Shown: positions 12,710 to 24,708 of the stretch, in pieces
Position numbering within the stretch: the first letter of the stretch is position 1
Layout: the number at the start of each line of letters is the position of its first letter
Assembly (NCBI GenBank): GCA_018894105.1
Contig: CM032123.1
Coordinates: forward strand, 7,689,001-7,753,000
Length of the DNA: 64,000 nucleotides
Direction: 5' to 3'
Source of the DNA: Jacaranda mimosifolia
Taxonomy: Eukaryota; Streptophyta; Magnoliopsida; Lamiales; Bignoniaceae
The notes under the pieces: model-generated
Seen by the model: the letters and a program-made list of their open reading frames with translations, nothing else
Told to the model about the DNA's origin: nothing
Database searches by the model: none
Translations under genes and position numbers: made by a program

Positions 12710-14128
12710 AAATATTTTTTCTTAAAATTTGCAGCTTGTACAAATATCTAATTATGTTATTAGAGCCTTACTCGACATTGTGGCATAAAAGGTTGCTTGT
12801 CGTCGTAGAGCTTATTTAGGTATTTCTCTTCAAGAGATCTTCCAACTCCAGAATAAGGATCACATGTAGGTTCTAAAATTTGTCCTTGCTTCACATTATC
12901 AACTAACTAAATACAATCAAAATCCAATTACGGAGAGAATTAATGGATAATCTATAGAAAAAATAGTGGATTTCTTGCCTGATGGAAAGTTTGAATGTCT
13001 TGATAACATAGTTGGGATCTACGTTTTTGTACTTCTCTCTACAATTTCTCTTTAATGACCGTCGAACAAAAGGTATGGTCAAAAATTGAAACTTCAGCAT
13101 AAGCAGTTTCCAATGACCAAACAATGTTATTTTATTAAATTTAATCTTGTAGAGTTCATTTGAGATTAGTGTCATTCCATGAGCAAATGGTATCTTATAG
13201 TTATCCTCATCTGGAAATGTCACTGCATTGCCAAGCAAGCATCCCTTGAAAGAAATGATTCAAAATCTCGATATTGCTTACTCAATCGATCTATCAAGTT
13301 TTGTGCTTAAATTTATAATGAGGTAGGTTACAAACCTTAAGGTTAATTCCTGGCTTGCTTCCCATCTCATTCCTTAAATTCCAACACAAGATTTAAAATA
13401 TGCAGAAATAATAAAGAGAATAATAATGTAATAGAATGGTTGTTTTTATTTTTTATTCACCAGTTCAACTAAGAGGTATGTAATATCCACGAGACTAACT
13501 AATTTAAGCTCTCACCATTTGATATTATTTGAGCAAGAGTTGGTATTATTAGGCCTGTATATAATTCCCTACCAATGTAAAATGGGCTCGAAATAAATTC
13601 GGGATGATTAGCCGGCCACTGCAAATATGTTTCAAAATGCACATTTAAGGATGTCCCACTAAAAAGAGCAAGTATAAAACTTTATATCTTGCGCACTTTC
13701 ATTTACAATACTCGACAACATAGGCGCAAATAAGCAGCCTTGTTCTAGTTTTTTCTGCCATGAATCATGGGCTATGTAAATTAGATGGTATTGTTCAAAT
13801 TGCATCATCCATCAAATTCTTCCTAGAAAAACGGAATTCTTGATAATAACAGAAGTGGAATACCTTTTGAAGAAATTGATAGATTTGTTCACGACTGTAT
13901 ATCTGTGGAATGGGAGGCCGTTGGAGTCTTGGCGTAGGAAAATCCAGTTCCAACCGGCGAATCCAGAAGTAAGATACTTGCTACCTATCAATCATTACCA
14001 TTCTTTAGTTATTCAATCTGTTTGTAGAGAAATAAAATAAAATAAAAAAGAATAAAGCTTACAAGAATAATGAAACATAAATCATGTTTATTTTTTCAAA
14101 ATCAATTTGTTTCAGAAACTATTTCAAA

Positions 14129-15460
14129 GGGTATTGTTATTTGCACTTCAAGTGATTCTTAGTATATAGGAATTGACTATTATATTCTTTTATTTTCAAA
14201 ATGTCATTTAATTTAAATTGCTGGACAATTATTCCCTTAATGTACTATTCATTATCTTATTAAATATAATCTTGATTCATTTCTAGCCTTGATCCATTCC
14301 ATGTCAAACTTGATAGAGCACATATAAATGAATAAATTATCCCATCTTTAAATTCAATAATCTCACGGAAAACAAGGACTATGAACTTCAATAGAAAAAT
14401 AATACTATCACTACAAAATAGTATATTTTCACACCCAAAGGTGGGTTTTGTTTTATTTCATAAAGGTGAAATAAAGGAAGAAAAGATCACTGCACATTGT
14501 TATTTGGACTTGACAAAAAATCACTCATACCCGTAGGTACCCAAGAAAATGCAGATAATTGGCCTCATTTTCTCCATCCAATAAAATATGGGTAATTTTA
14601 CCTCCCGCCTAATTATGAGCCATTTTTTGACCCAACTCGAGGGTGCACATGGGTAACCCATAAATAACCATATATATATATATTAAATTTTTCTCTAATT
14701 CTGACAAATAATTTGGAAAGTATAATACATTTTTCTACGATAACAAAAATGTTTAAGTCGTACTTAAATTTTTAGCTCAATTTTTTTTAAACATATAATG
14801 GGATTTAAATTTGAATTTTGAAATGTAATATAATTTTAAATCGATATATGTTAGACACTAAGTTGTACTTTTCAAACTAAAATACTTAATATACTTCAAG
14901 TACTTGTTCAATGAAATATTTAAAACTTGTAGTATCTTTTATTAGTTTTATTTGGGTAATATTTGAATAATATTATGCAAGTTAAAAAATACATATTAAT
15001 TTACCATCAAGTATTAACAAAAAAAAAATAAAAAATACCGGTATATGTGGGTTGTCCATTACCCATGACTATGGGTAATTGGTCCACTATCTCGTATTTA
15101 ATAAAAAACGGATAATGGCTATGGGTAATGGGTCTACTATCATGTACTCAATAAAAAATAGATAATTTTTACATATGGGTAAATTTACCCAACCCCTCAC
15201 TATCCATTCTTGGGTTATTCACGGGTACCCATTTGCCAAGTCTATTGTTATTTTATATTAAGTTAGACAAGTTGAGGTGAAATGTTTTCATGAATAACAA
15301 AGTTAAAAGTGATAATATGATTAATATTAAAGGATATATCTATCTTACAAATTAATATAAATGGAACTGAAAAGTAAGTAGATATTTTGATCAATAATGT
15401 AACACAAAAATTTAAAATAGAGTGTGAATAATAAATATTGGAATGCAAATAACAATACCC
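14129..15460. mobile_element. Mutator-like non-autonomous element with 9-bp target duplication
   Basis: Terminal inverted repeats GGGTATTGTTATTTGCA at both ends. Flanks are TATTTCAAA (14120-14128) and TATATCAAA (15461-15469), a 9-bp duplication typical of MULEs. SCPL-B keeps an uninterrupted version of the region near 43010-43030. The element lies in SCPL-A intron 3 and contains a nested hAT element (14505-15244). Without the nested unit it is about 590 bp. No transposase ORF. Confidence 0.85.
14505..15244. mobile_element. hAT-type element nested inside the MULE
   Basis: Perfect 8-bp flanking duplication TTGTTATT (14497-14504 and 15245-15252). Termini TGGACTTGACAAA and, reverse-complemented, TAGACTTGGCAAA. 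Internal DNA is rich in gggtaccc/gggtaat motifs, a familiar type of plant hAT MITE. No coding capacity. Confidence 0.85.
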
Positions 15461-15676
15461 TATATCAAAACACAACCTCTTTGTTTTTTTTTTTCTTCAA
15501 AATGTCCCATCCTATTTTTCAACCTGTGTTTTCAAACTCTTCATTTTTTTCCCCTTCTCCGTAGAATCTAAAACTCATTTTTAAAAAATAAACTTGCTCT
15601 AGTAATCATCATAAAACACTTTATTTTTATCTCCTCTAAATACAAATGAAACCTATCATATTTTCTTAAACATAAA

Positions 15677-16372
15677 TGTTGATTTTGCCTTGAAATTTGA
15701 GGTAAAATTGACAAGAAATGGAAGAATGGAGTGAAACGAAGCAAAGTGGTCGAAATGGGCTCGAGAACACACCCTAGCGCTTGTTGGAAGGATGCCGGGC
15801 GCCGAGGCACGAGGCAAGGTGCGCCAAGGCGTGTACATGGGTGAAAAAGGCATAGAAACATGCGTCGTGTGCCCTAGCGCAATATTTTTGCGCCCTGGCG
15901 CGCAATGAACAGTAACTTTGCGCGGGGGCTCAAGTTTTTTGCGCCCCAGCTCAAAGTTTCTGCCCATGTTCGGTTTTTTCTTGGCACAAGTAGTTTTGTA
16001 CGCGCCGGGGCGCAAGGTTTGTTCGCCCCAGCGCGTGGCGCACGCCCACGGGCCTTGGGCTTCGGTTTTTGGGTATAAATATTAGTTTTTCCTTCCAAGA
16101 AAAGTATCACGAACATAACACAAATGCTTCTTTACTGCTTTTGAGTAATTCTCTCAAGACGGAGTTTAGAACGAGGGTGTTAGGTGTTTTCATGAGATTT
16201 GTGGGATTCAAGTTTGTACTTGCACTTTGATTTGAGATCAATAAAATTCCTTTTCTTTGTTGGGTAGATTAGGCACATCGCCGAACCACGTTAAATCTTG
16301 TTGTCATAATTCCATTGAATTAATTTACTGTTATTTTGTTGTTTCCGCAATAAATCCTCATGAGTTACAGCA
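15677..16372 (+). mobile_element. Copia solo LTR in SCPL-A intron 3
   Basis: 696 bp, starting TGTTGATTTTGCCTTG and closely similar to the LTRs of the plus-strand copia at 34046 and 38711. Both sides carry ATAAA (15672-15676 and 16373-16377), a 5-bp target duplication, with no internal region between them. The GC-rich middle (cgccccagcgcg-type repeats) is shared with the other LTRs of this family. Confidence 0.8.
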
Positions 16373-16591
16373 ATAAACATGCAATTAGATCAATATATCA
16401 AATTTTGCAACTCACTGATTCAAACACACATAATTTTTGGAATATATGAACTGTTTTTCAAAAGTATTTCCAACTAAAAATAGATAAAAGTGACTCCAAA
16501 TATAGATAGGTATTCACCTCTGTAAATGAATAAGGATTTAAGGTCAATGTTGGCAAACGCCTATCATAAACCCCGGTAAACATTATTGATC

Positions 16592-17063
16592 CTGCGAGGT
16601 TCACACATTAATCAGCAACTACAATATAAAAAACAAATACAAAAATTATGACAATTCAAGTAAGCGCTTATAAATTTATTTGGATATATACGAAGTTTGA
16701 ATATTTATAAGATTATTCTATTGAATTAAATGGGCCAAGCAGTAAAAATATATATTAACAGTTTCTGTGGTGTATGTATCTCGTAGCGATTCTAGATGGC
16801 GCAGGCATCTATGAATCATCCCATTTGGTCCCAGTTTAGCCATGGGCAACAAGACCCGAATTGAAGCAACATATTTTTAGTCTTCAATGGATCAAAAATT
16901 CAGATGGTACTTATAAGAATTCCAGCAACCTATTAAGCCTATCGATTTAGTTTCATTTTTCTGATGGCTCGGCAAGCCATGGTACACGAGCAGAATTCAG
17001 GCCACATGTTAAGTTGATAGCTTAATTTTATGGTTTGAGTTATTTATATTTAGATATAAAAAT
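16592..17063. other. SCPL-A intron 2 remnant
   Basis: Aligns with 44716-45200 of SCPL-B intron 2. It ends in tttagatataaaaat, where SCPL-B reads tttagatatgcaaatagatag, marking the insertion point of the next copia element. Confidence 0.65.
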
Positions 17064-17440
17064 TGTTGAAACCCACAAAGACCAAATAGTAAAAATTAAA
17101 AACAAAAGCAAAGTAATTCAATGAAAATTGAGATAATAAGATTTAATGTGGTTCGCTAATGTACCTAATCTTCCCAACAAGGATATGAAGTTTATTGATT
17201 TCAAATCAAAGTACCAAGTACAAATTTAAGTCCCACAAATCTTATGAAAACAACCAACATTCTCATTGTTTTGAGAGAATATCTCTAAAACAATATAGAT
17301 TCAATTTTCTAGGGTTCCTGCTCCTCAATTGGGAAGAAATCGTGGTTTAAATACCCAAACAAAATAGCCAAACGGGCCATGGGCCCACCACGCTTCCACT
17401 TCTCGTCATTTGAAGCTTAAATTTCAAGGCAAAATCAACA
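17064..17440 (-). repeat. 3' LTR of the second copia element
   Basis: 377 bp from TGTTGAAACCC to aaaatcaaca. The purine-rich tract (ggtggagaat on the minus strand) abuts it at 17441. Its outer part is alignable with 7634-8351; it lacks most of the GC-rich middle. Confidence 0.75.
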
Positions 17441-17918
17441 ATTCTCCACCTTGATTTAAAATTTTCCATCCATCATCTTTGTCCCTGCCCCCAAAAGGGC
17501 CATCATCTAAGTCTGTAAATATTTATCAAATCCAAGCAATACTCGAATTTGATTCTTGGAACAGTCTTAGTCAACATATCTATCGGATTATCCTTAGTCC
17601 CAACCTTATCAACCAAAATGACACCTTGAGACACCATATCCCAGAAAAAGTGAAACCTCACATCTATGTCTTTGTTCTCTCATGACTTTGGCTATCACAA
17701 AATATTTAGTAATATCATAATTATACCCTTATCATTAATGAGCCCTTTTAGCCAAATGCCTTCCTTCACGCCTTTAGCCAAAGCTATGTACTTAGCTTCT
17801 GTTGTGGATAATACAACTGATGACTGCAAATTCGCCTTCCAGCTAACTGTACAACTTGAAACACAAAACACATATCCTGTCATGGATATTCTATTGTTCA
17901 AATCTCTAGCATAATCCA

Positions 17919-20523
17919 TGTCATGCCCCAATTTTGGAATATAACACGACAGTGCCCCTAAGCCCAAAGACTCAGAGACACTAAGCCTCAGATCTAGAAG
18001 AACATACTAAATTTTAAAAAAATTATTAAATAATCCCAAAATAAATCATTACAATGAAAAATAATTCAATTACTTGTCTTAATAATCAAACTTGAATAGC
18101 CATGACCTCAAAGAACATTTTCTAATCAATTTAACTAGAATATTTAAACATCAAGTACACCTATTCTAAAAACACCAATCTCTTGTCACCACTCCCAAAA
18201 ATTGCTCATCTTCCTTGTCCAAAACAAAGTTGTCTATAAAATGGTAAATTAATATCTTATAAGCGTCACTTCGTCCAGTAAATAAATGTCCTTCTCCTCT
18301 GATCGGATTTGAGCATGTATAAATATCAAACAGCAGGAAAAAGAAATCATTGAAGACAAAAATGCTCGCTTTCATTTTTTTAAATAATAATTCAATGCAA
18401 AAATTAGGAATCATCTTATCAGAAAAATTTCAGAACATACTTCCAGAGTAATTCAGAACAAAAGTTACATAACTTACCAGAAACTTTCAATTCATTAATT
18501 AACCATGCTCGTGAACTCTTGGAATTCTAATCAGTTATCTTGGCAAAGATCTTAACTACAACGCTGTTAAGTAGCTTTAGAATTCTGAACTACAACGCCA
18601 TTAAATGGCTTCAAAAATCTTGACTACAACGTTGTTAAGGGGCTTCGAAAATCTTAACTACAATGCCATTAAGTGGCTTCAGAAATCTTTTGCTACTATA
18701 ACCTCATATCACAGTTACGAAACTCATTCCTACCGACTGTTTCTCGATTATTCAGAACATAAATTCTTTTTATTTAAAGAGAATACTATGTTTTATGCAA
18801 GATTCAAAATGATTTGTTTTCTACATGCTCAAATCCTAAAAAGAAATTTTATGCTTGCGAAAAATAATCTTTTGAATAGTTAACTATTAGTATACGAAAA
18901 ATTTTACAATTAAATCATAGATAAAAAATAATCACAGATTTTCAATGTAGAATCATTCATGCAATAGAATAATTTTAATAGAAAAAGAACAGAGATTTAC
19001 TTACTCCAAAATACTAAAACTCAAGACTTCTCGTAGGTCTGATCTACCACTTATGCGTCCTCCACCAATTCTATGAAAGAAAAATAAAATGTTAATACCC
19101 AAGAATTAAAATCCCTATGAATTTTCAAATAAATTAACTAGTATTTTCTCACCTCTGCATATGTTTTCTCAAATTCCTACTGTATAGATATTTATATTAC
19201 CAAGCTAGGTAATTTGGATAAACTAAAACTCTATCTTGGTTTTGATCAATCTCAATCCTAGATAATGATAACCCATCATATCATGGAAAGATAATATAGA
19301 ATGCTAGCCAACTAAAACTATATTCTAGTTTTGATCAATCTCAATCCCAGATAATGATAACTCATTATATATTTTATCATGAGAAGATAATATAGAATCT
19401 CGGTCAACTAAAACTCTATCCAAGTTTTGATCATGATTTAATTATTCTAGATTTTTTGAAGCTACTATCATAGGTTAGTAATTAAAAGAATATGAAATAT
19501 TCATTAATTTTCGCATTAAAGTACAGAGGTACAAAAAAATAAGAATTTAGGATTCTATATCACCTATATTTACATGGTTTTAGTTAATCAATATGACTAG
19601 ATACCTTATAGGAGTCAAAAACTATTCAAATAGAGTTCTAAAATGGTGGAAAGACCTCTAGAATTATCCATCCATCCATAAATCCGAAAATTCCACAAAA
19701 ATTGATTTTTGTCATCTTTAATTTAACAAACATGGACCCAAACCCGTAAATAATTCATAATCGTTTGTGGGCTTATTCTCTACACTACTTATGGGCTTAA
19801 TCATAACTTAAAATAAATTAAATACTTGGGACTATTATTACACCTAACCTGTAAAACACAAATACCATTGGTGGGCTTATTTTTATACTATTTGTGGGCT
19901 AAGCAACTTAAAATGAATTAACTAATTTGGCTAACTAATACATCTCAAGTTGCTAATCAAATATTGACCAAAGATTAATATTTTCTTTGCTATAAATTGG
20001 TACTCATAGCAGCTAGCTTAATCCTTAATATAAAACTCAACATATGAAGTTCCTATCAAATAATTGACTTAATAAATTCTACATCTTCAATCATCACCAA
20101 GCAATCCTAAAAAATCTAAAATCTATATCATTGGAATCAAAATGAGTACCTAAAATAGGATCCTTAATAATCCCAAAAAGAATTCAATTTATAACCCATA
20201 TTTATTTTCTATTAAAATTCTTAAATGTTGATCGAATCCCAAATAAATTTGTATGCTAAAATTCTAGGAGAAGAGCAACCCAAAAATATCAATGAAAAGT
20301 CAAAATCAATTAATATTACTCCAGTATTCCTAACATCTAATATCATATATATCCATTTTTATCCCCTCAAAAGTTAGAATCTCATTGCTAAACACACATT
20401 CTTTTATTCTAGATCCCATAATATCGGGGCCTAACCTTAATGAAATTCAAGTGCTTCTAAAGGTATAGTTAATAAAACTTCTAAGATAACCTATAATAAT
20501 TCGTCTAAAGACTGGGGATTACA
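17919..20523. mobile_element. LTR-like insertion of 2.6 kb, probably gypsy solo LTR
   Basis: Interrupts copia RNase H between 'aatcca' and 'atccgcatcc'; the uninterrupted sequence is seen at 8855-8870. Ends are TGTCATGCCCC...GGGATTACA. Flanks are ATCCA (17914-17918) and ATCCG (20524-20528), a 5-bp duplication with one change. No gag or pol lies inside, and it holds a short tandem array (18545-18690). Family assignment is inferred from the terminal sequence and length. Confidence 0.65.
18545..18690 (+). repeat. Four-copy tandem repeat of about 36 bp
   Basis: Units read 'aactacaacg(c/t)(c/t)(a/g)ttaag(t/g)(g/a)gcttc(a/g)aaa' four times in a row, inside the 2.6 kb LTR-like unit. The copies are diverged. 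Confidence 0.7.
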
Positions 20524-20649
20524 ATCCGCATCCACATAGCCAATAATTCTAGCAATAGTATTCAATTGACTATACTTCAAACATCTATCTGCAGAGCCTC
20601 TCAGATACCTCATGATTCATTTCATTGGCTGCTAATGAGTCTTTCCTGG

Positions 20650-21492
20650 CTAATGCATGTACTTACTCACAACACTGACTGCATGTGAAATATCTGGACT
20701 AGTGCACACCATGGCGTACATCAAACTACCAATTGCACTAGCATATGGCACATTTGACATATGCACCACCTCCTCCTCAATACTCAGTGATAGATCTGAT
20801 GAGAGCTTGAAATGGGCTGCAAGTGGCATACTAACTGGCTTAGACTTATCCATCCTAAAATGCTCAAGTACTTTCTCAATATAATTTTGTTGAGACAAGT
20901 ACAACAATTCCGAGTCTCTGTACTGGATGATCTCCATGCCCAAAATCTTATTCAGACTACCCAAATACTTTATATCAAATTTGTTAATCAACTGAGCCTT
21001 TAAACAATTGATCTCAGATATGTTTCTAGATGCAATCAACATATCATCAACATATAGCAACAAATATATGAGAAGGCCATCACTGCATTTCTTATGATAT
21101 ACATAATAATCCTAAGTGCTTCTAGTATATCCAATCTCAGTAATAAAAGCATCAAACCTCTTACACCACTACTTGGGAAACTGTTTCAAGCCATACAAAG
21201 ACCTCTTCAAAAGGCATGCACAATTTTCCTTTCCAACAAATCTCTCTGATTGACTCATGTAAATTTGTTCCTTCAACTCACTATGCAGAAATGCTATTTT
21301 CACATCCATCTGCTCAAGCTCCATATCAAACAGATCTACCATGGTAACACGAATGGAAGTATGTTTTACAACTGGGGAGAACATCTTATCGAAGTCAACT
21401 CCTTCTCTCTGAGTAAAGCCCTTTGCAACCAATCGCTCATTATATCTTGCATTCTCAACCTCAAGAATCCCTTCTTTTTTTTGTAGATCCAT
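20650..21492 (-). pseudogene. Copia RT remnant with intact YVDD box
   Basis: The frame 21492-21169 carries LVAKGFTQREGVDFDKMFSP and QMDVKIAFLHSELKEQIYM. The frame 21063-20650 carries LLYVDDMLIASRNISEIN and ALPLAAHFKLSSD-type sequence, ending SHAVSVVSKYMH. The two pieces are separated by a frameshift at about 21070-21168, so RT is not continuous. Confidence 0.75.
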
Positions 21493-21883
21493 TTGTAACC
21501 TACAATTTTCTGCCCTTTATATATATCAACCAGCTCCCATGTGCTATTCTTGTGTAGAGACTTATCTCTTCACTTATAGCTGTTACCTATTTATCAGAAT
21601 CTGTACAAGAAATGGCTTATTTGTATGTAACTAGATCATCTCCCACAAAGTCCTCGACTGAAGTTAAACCATAAACAACCAGATCTAAATATGCAAACCA
21701 CTGTAGTGGTTTGATCTGCCTCTTCTCTCAATCGCGAGCTAACGATAGTTTTGTAGTGAATCATTTTCCTACTACTGATAGGTGATAACAAATTCTCACC
21801 ATCTTCTATTTCCCCTTTAAAACTTGTGGAGTGTCAATTTCGAACTCCACATTCTCCTTGAAGCCCTATTGACTACTTTCACC

Positions 21884-23132
21884 CTACTCTACCTTCTTCA
21901 TCATAGTAGACTCATTAAATGTCACTTTCTTGCTGATAATTACCTTGGAGCCCTTGTCATCATTACACCACAAACGATAACCCTTGACTCCCTCTGCATA
22001 GCCTAAGAATATGAAGTTCCTAGCCCTCAGTTCAAGCTTCCCATTGTGGACATGAGCATAGGCTGGACACCTAAATACTCTCAGATTTGTGTAATTAGCA
22101 GGAGACCTAGACCAAATTATCTTGCAGTCCAAAGCAGTCGATGGTGACCTATTTACCAAATAACAAGCAGTATTGATTGCTTCTGCCGAAAAATTCTTGG
22201 ACAATTTGGCATTAAAGAACATGCATCTAACTCTTTCCAAGATAGTACTATTCATCTGTTCTGCAACTCAATTTTGCTATGATGTGTGTACAATTGTGCG
22301 ATGCCTCACAATTCATTCCTTATCACATAATTTTTGAACCTTCTTATTATAGTGCTCCAATCCATTGTCAGTCCTCAAGCGTTAATTTGATCCTATTTCC
22401 TGTCTGCTTCTCAATAAAAGTCTTCTATTTCTTGAAGTTGACAAACACCTTATCCTTATGCTTCAGCATATACACCTATACTTTCCGTGAGAAGTCACCA
22501 ATGAATGTCAGCATGTATGGCACCACCTTTTGAGGGAACTTCAGAAGGTCCCCAAAGATCTGAGTGAATATAATCCAAGGCGCCCTTGGTCCTGTGAACT
22601 AGGGTGCTAAACTTTACCCTATGTTGTTTGCCAAGAACATATTGCTCACAGAAACTAGCTCTCCAATCTTCTCTCTACAGAGAAAACTTCATTTGCTCAA
22701 TTCTGACATCTTTCTCTCACTTATATGCCCAAGCCGCATATGCCACAATCTCATAGTATCACTGATTGATGAAGAAACCACTGTAGTACTAGAAACTGTG
22801 CTACCTTGGAATATGTAAAGATCAATCCTCTTGTCTCCCTTCATGATAAGCAGTGCACCTTTGGAAATCCGCAGAACTCCATCTCGAGCTCTGTACTTAC
22901 AACCATTCTTGTCCATAGTACCAATCAATATTAATTTTTTGTTCAGAATAGGAACATGACACACATTTGTCAGGGTCCTCACCATATCGTCGTGCATTCT
23001 AATACTCAATGAGCTAATCCCTGCAACTTTGCAAGAAGCATCGTTTCCCATGAGCACTTTACCATCGTATTTATGATAAATGGTAAACCAATCATCTCGT
23101 AGACACATATGGTAGGAACAACCGCTATGCAA
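21884..23132 (-). pseudogene. Copia protease, pre-integrase and integrase remnant
   Basis: The frame 23132-22689 begins MHSGCSYHMCLRDDWF; the protease motif DSGCSYHM has lost its Asp (HSG). It continues through the pre-integrase segment MRLWHMRLGHISERKMSELS. The integrase C-terminal part (22255-21884) has LSKNFSAEAINTACYLVNRS and VFRCPAYAHVHNGKLELRAR. Stops separate the pieces. Confidence 0.75.
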
Positions 23133-23570
23133 AATCTAATCCTAACTTAGAAGGCTCTCAGTAACATTGAGAATAAGCCTACCAACTCATCCTCAACAAT
23201 TCCTGCAACATTATCCCTTTTCTGATCAGAAGATTCACCCGTATCGCCTTTCCACATTCTAGACAATTTCATTTCTAGTGCCCATTTCTTCCACACTTAA
23301 AATATTTATTTTTTGTTCTGAGTTTGATTTGGGACTTAGATCAGCCTCTACTCCTTTCCCTTTCTTTTGGTCTCCCCATCACAACCAATCATTCCCAACT
23401 TACACTATTGTTACTATCCAGGACATGTTTTCTCAATTCATTCGAATTCAATGAGGCCTCTACATCCTTTATTGAAATCGTATCTCTCATATATAGCAAA
23501 GTAATGACCAAGTGCTCAAAAAATTTAGGCAGAGAACACAAAATAATTAATGCACATTTTTAGCCTTTTG

Positions 23571-24125
23571 GGGGAAATGCAGATTACTTTTTGTTTGAAT
23601 ATATATATATATATGTGTGTGTGTGTGTAATTCATGACAAACAAAAAACAAAATATGCATTAAATAATGAAGAAAACATTATCAAATGAAACTAAAATTA
23701 CATTGAAATTATACTAGAAAAAAGTACCAAAAAGTACCACAAAACGTAAGTCAAATAGATAACACTGGGGGGTATTCAACACTTTTTCCACCCTAATACT
23801 TTGGACAGAGAAGATACAGAGAGAAAGGTAAGAATGGAGAGAAAGAAGAAAGAGAGGAAATATTTTCAAAAACAAATGGAAAAAGATAAAATTAGAAAGA
23901 GCTTTTAAAATTCTGATTAAAAAAAGGCCAATTAAAACCCCAAAGGGCATTCTGGACAATTCATATGAAAAATTACTATTCCTACCTACAGACTCAGTGC
24001 GTGAACCCCATTAGGGGTTATGGTGGCAATTTCAAAGAAACACATGGTATTAATCAGACTCAAGTTTTTTCACACGAGTTTTGTGGCAATTTCAATTTTC
24101 CAGGGGGGTAATTCGTATTTTCCCC
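23571..24125. mobile_element. Small TIR element with GGGGAAA termini
   Basis: The left end GGGGAAATGCAGATTAC and the reverse-complemented right end GGGGAAAATACGAATTAC form inverted repeats about 555 bp apart. It lies just past the broken 5' end of the second copia element. I could not identify a convincing target duplication, so the class is left open (MITE-like). Confidence 0.5.
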
Positions 24126-24366
24126 TTACATATGTCCTAAGTTATAGATGTATTTGCTGAGCTTGTATAGCTTGTTACACTAATGGATTTTAATAGAGCA
24201 AACTAAACCGTACATCCTATTGTAGTTTAACACCTCAATAAAGATTTTGCAAGATCACCAGTTTGATGAGAATCACATGTTGTAAATGGAACATAAAATC
24301 CAATTGGATTTCGCCAAATTACATATTGAGAGATGAATTATATAAATATTTGAATATATATATATG

Positions 24367-24708
24367 TGAAGCTACTTTGAAATAGAGCAAGGTTCTTTTT
24401 GAAAGACAACAATATGTCGGTTTGTTTTATTTGGAACTTGTGCAGAGTGATATTCTCTTCTCGAAAGTTTTTCGACTCTGAAAATTTTTGCGAATGATAT
24501 CTTATGTCCAATTTCTTTTTGAGACTTGGTATTTATAGATTTTAGTCTTGATGGGTTAAGACCCATTGGGGTTTTTCTGAAATTCTTTATGGACTTAGCT
24601 TGTCCTTTGGGTTCTTTAGCTCTTTTACTTAGTTAATTAATTTTAGGTCTATAGCCATTTTTAATGAATTTATCAAATTGTCCTTGTAGTCAATTTTCAA
24701 TAGTATCA
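24367..24708 (+). repeat. LTR relic related to the solo LTR at 50248
   Basis: 342 bp starting TGAAGCTACTTTGAAATAGAGC-like sequence and ending tagtatca. It is alignable end to end with 50248-50587 (340 bp), sharing the TATA-like segment gagacttggtatttata and the tail acttagttaattaatttttagg. The right flank does not repeat the left flank (atatg), so it is either one LTR of a larger decayed element or a solo LTR with lost borders. Confidence 0.55.

Larger units (their letters stand above)
6807..16591 (-). pseudogene. SCPL-A: serine carboxypeptidase-like pseudogene
   Basis: Exons homologous to SCPL-B exons 3-13 lie in order at 16591-16518, 13984-13864, 13618-13516, 13373-13336, 13244-13146, 13058-12979, 12906-12772, 7489-7418, 7333-7223, 7138-7026 and 6936-6807. 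Damage relative to SCPL-B: the nucleophile motif GGESYTG reads GRELYTG (Ser to Leu, codon 13562-13564); exon 4 has a 2-nt loss with TGA; exon 8 has lost its acceptor AG and 7 nt; exon 7 donor GT is AT; exon 10 opens with TAA; exon 11 has Cys to TGA and a deletion of about 7-8 nt; exon 12 has Trp to TGA, Gln to TAA and a 1-nt deletion. The last exon is still readable and keeps GGSHTAPEY with the catalytic His. Exon 2 was not found. An exon-1 remnant lies at about 29895-30010. The introns hold a copia element, a nested MULE/hAT and a copia solo LTR. It cannot encode an active enzyme. Confidence 0.88.
17064..23555 (-). mobile_element. Second minus-strand copia element, 5'-truncated, split by a nested LTR-like unit
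   Basis: Starts TGTTG after AAAAT (17059-17063) in SCPL-A intron 2. Order on the minus strand: gag relic 23555-23240, protease and pre-integrase 23132-22689, integrase 22255-21884, RT 21492-21169 and 21063-20650, RNase H 20600-20524 continuing at 17967-17500, 3' LTR 17440-17064. Gag stops abruptly near 23555 and no 5' LTR follows. The RT box YVDDMLIASRN is intact, unlike in the element at 7634, but frameshifts break the polyprotein. Confidence 0.8.

Noticed and set aside
6807..16591. SCPL-A as a working second gene
   Set aside because: Nucleophile Ser replaced by Leu, plus multiple stops, frameshifts and lost splice sites.
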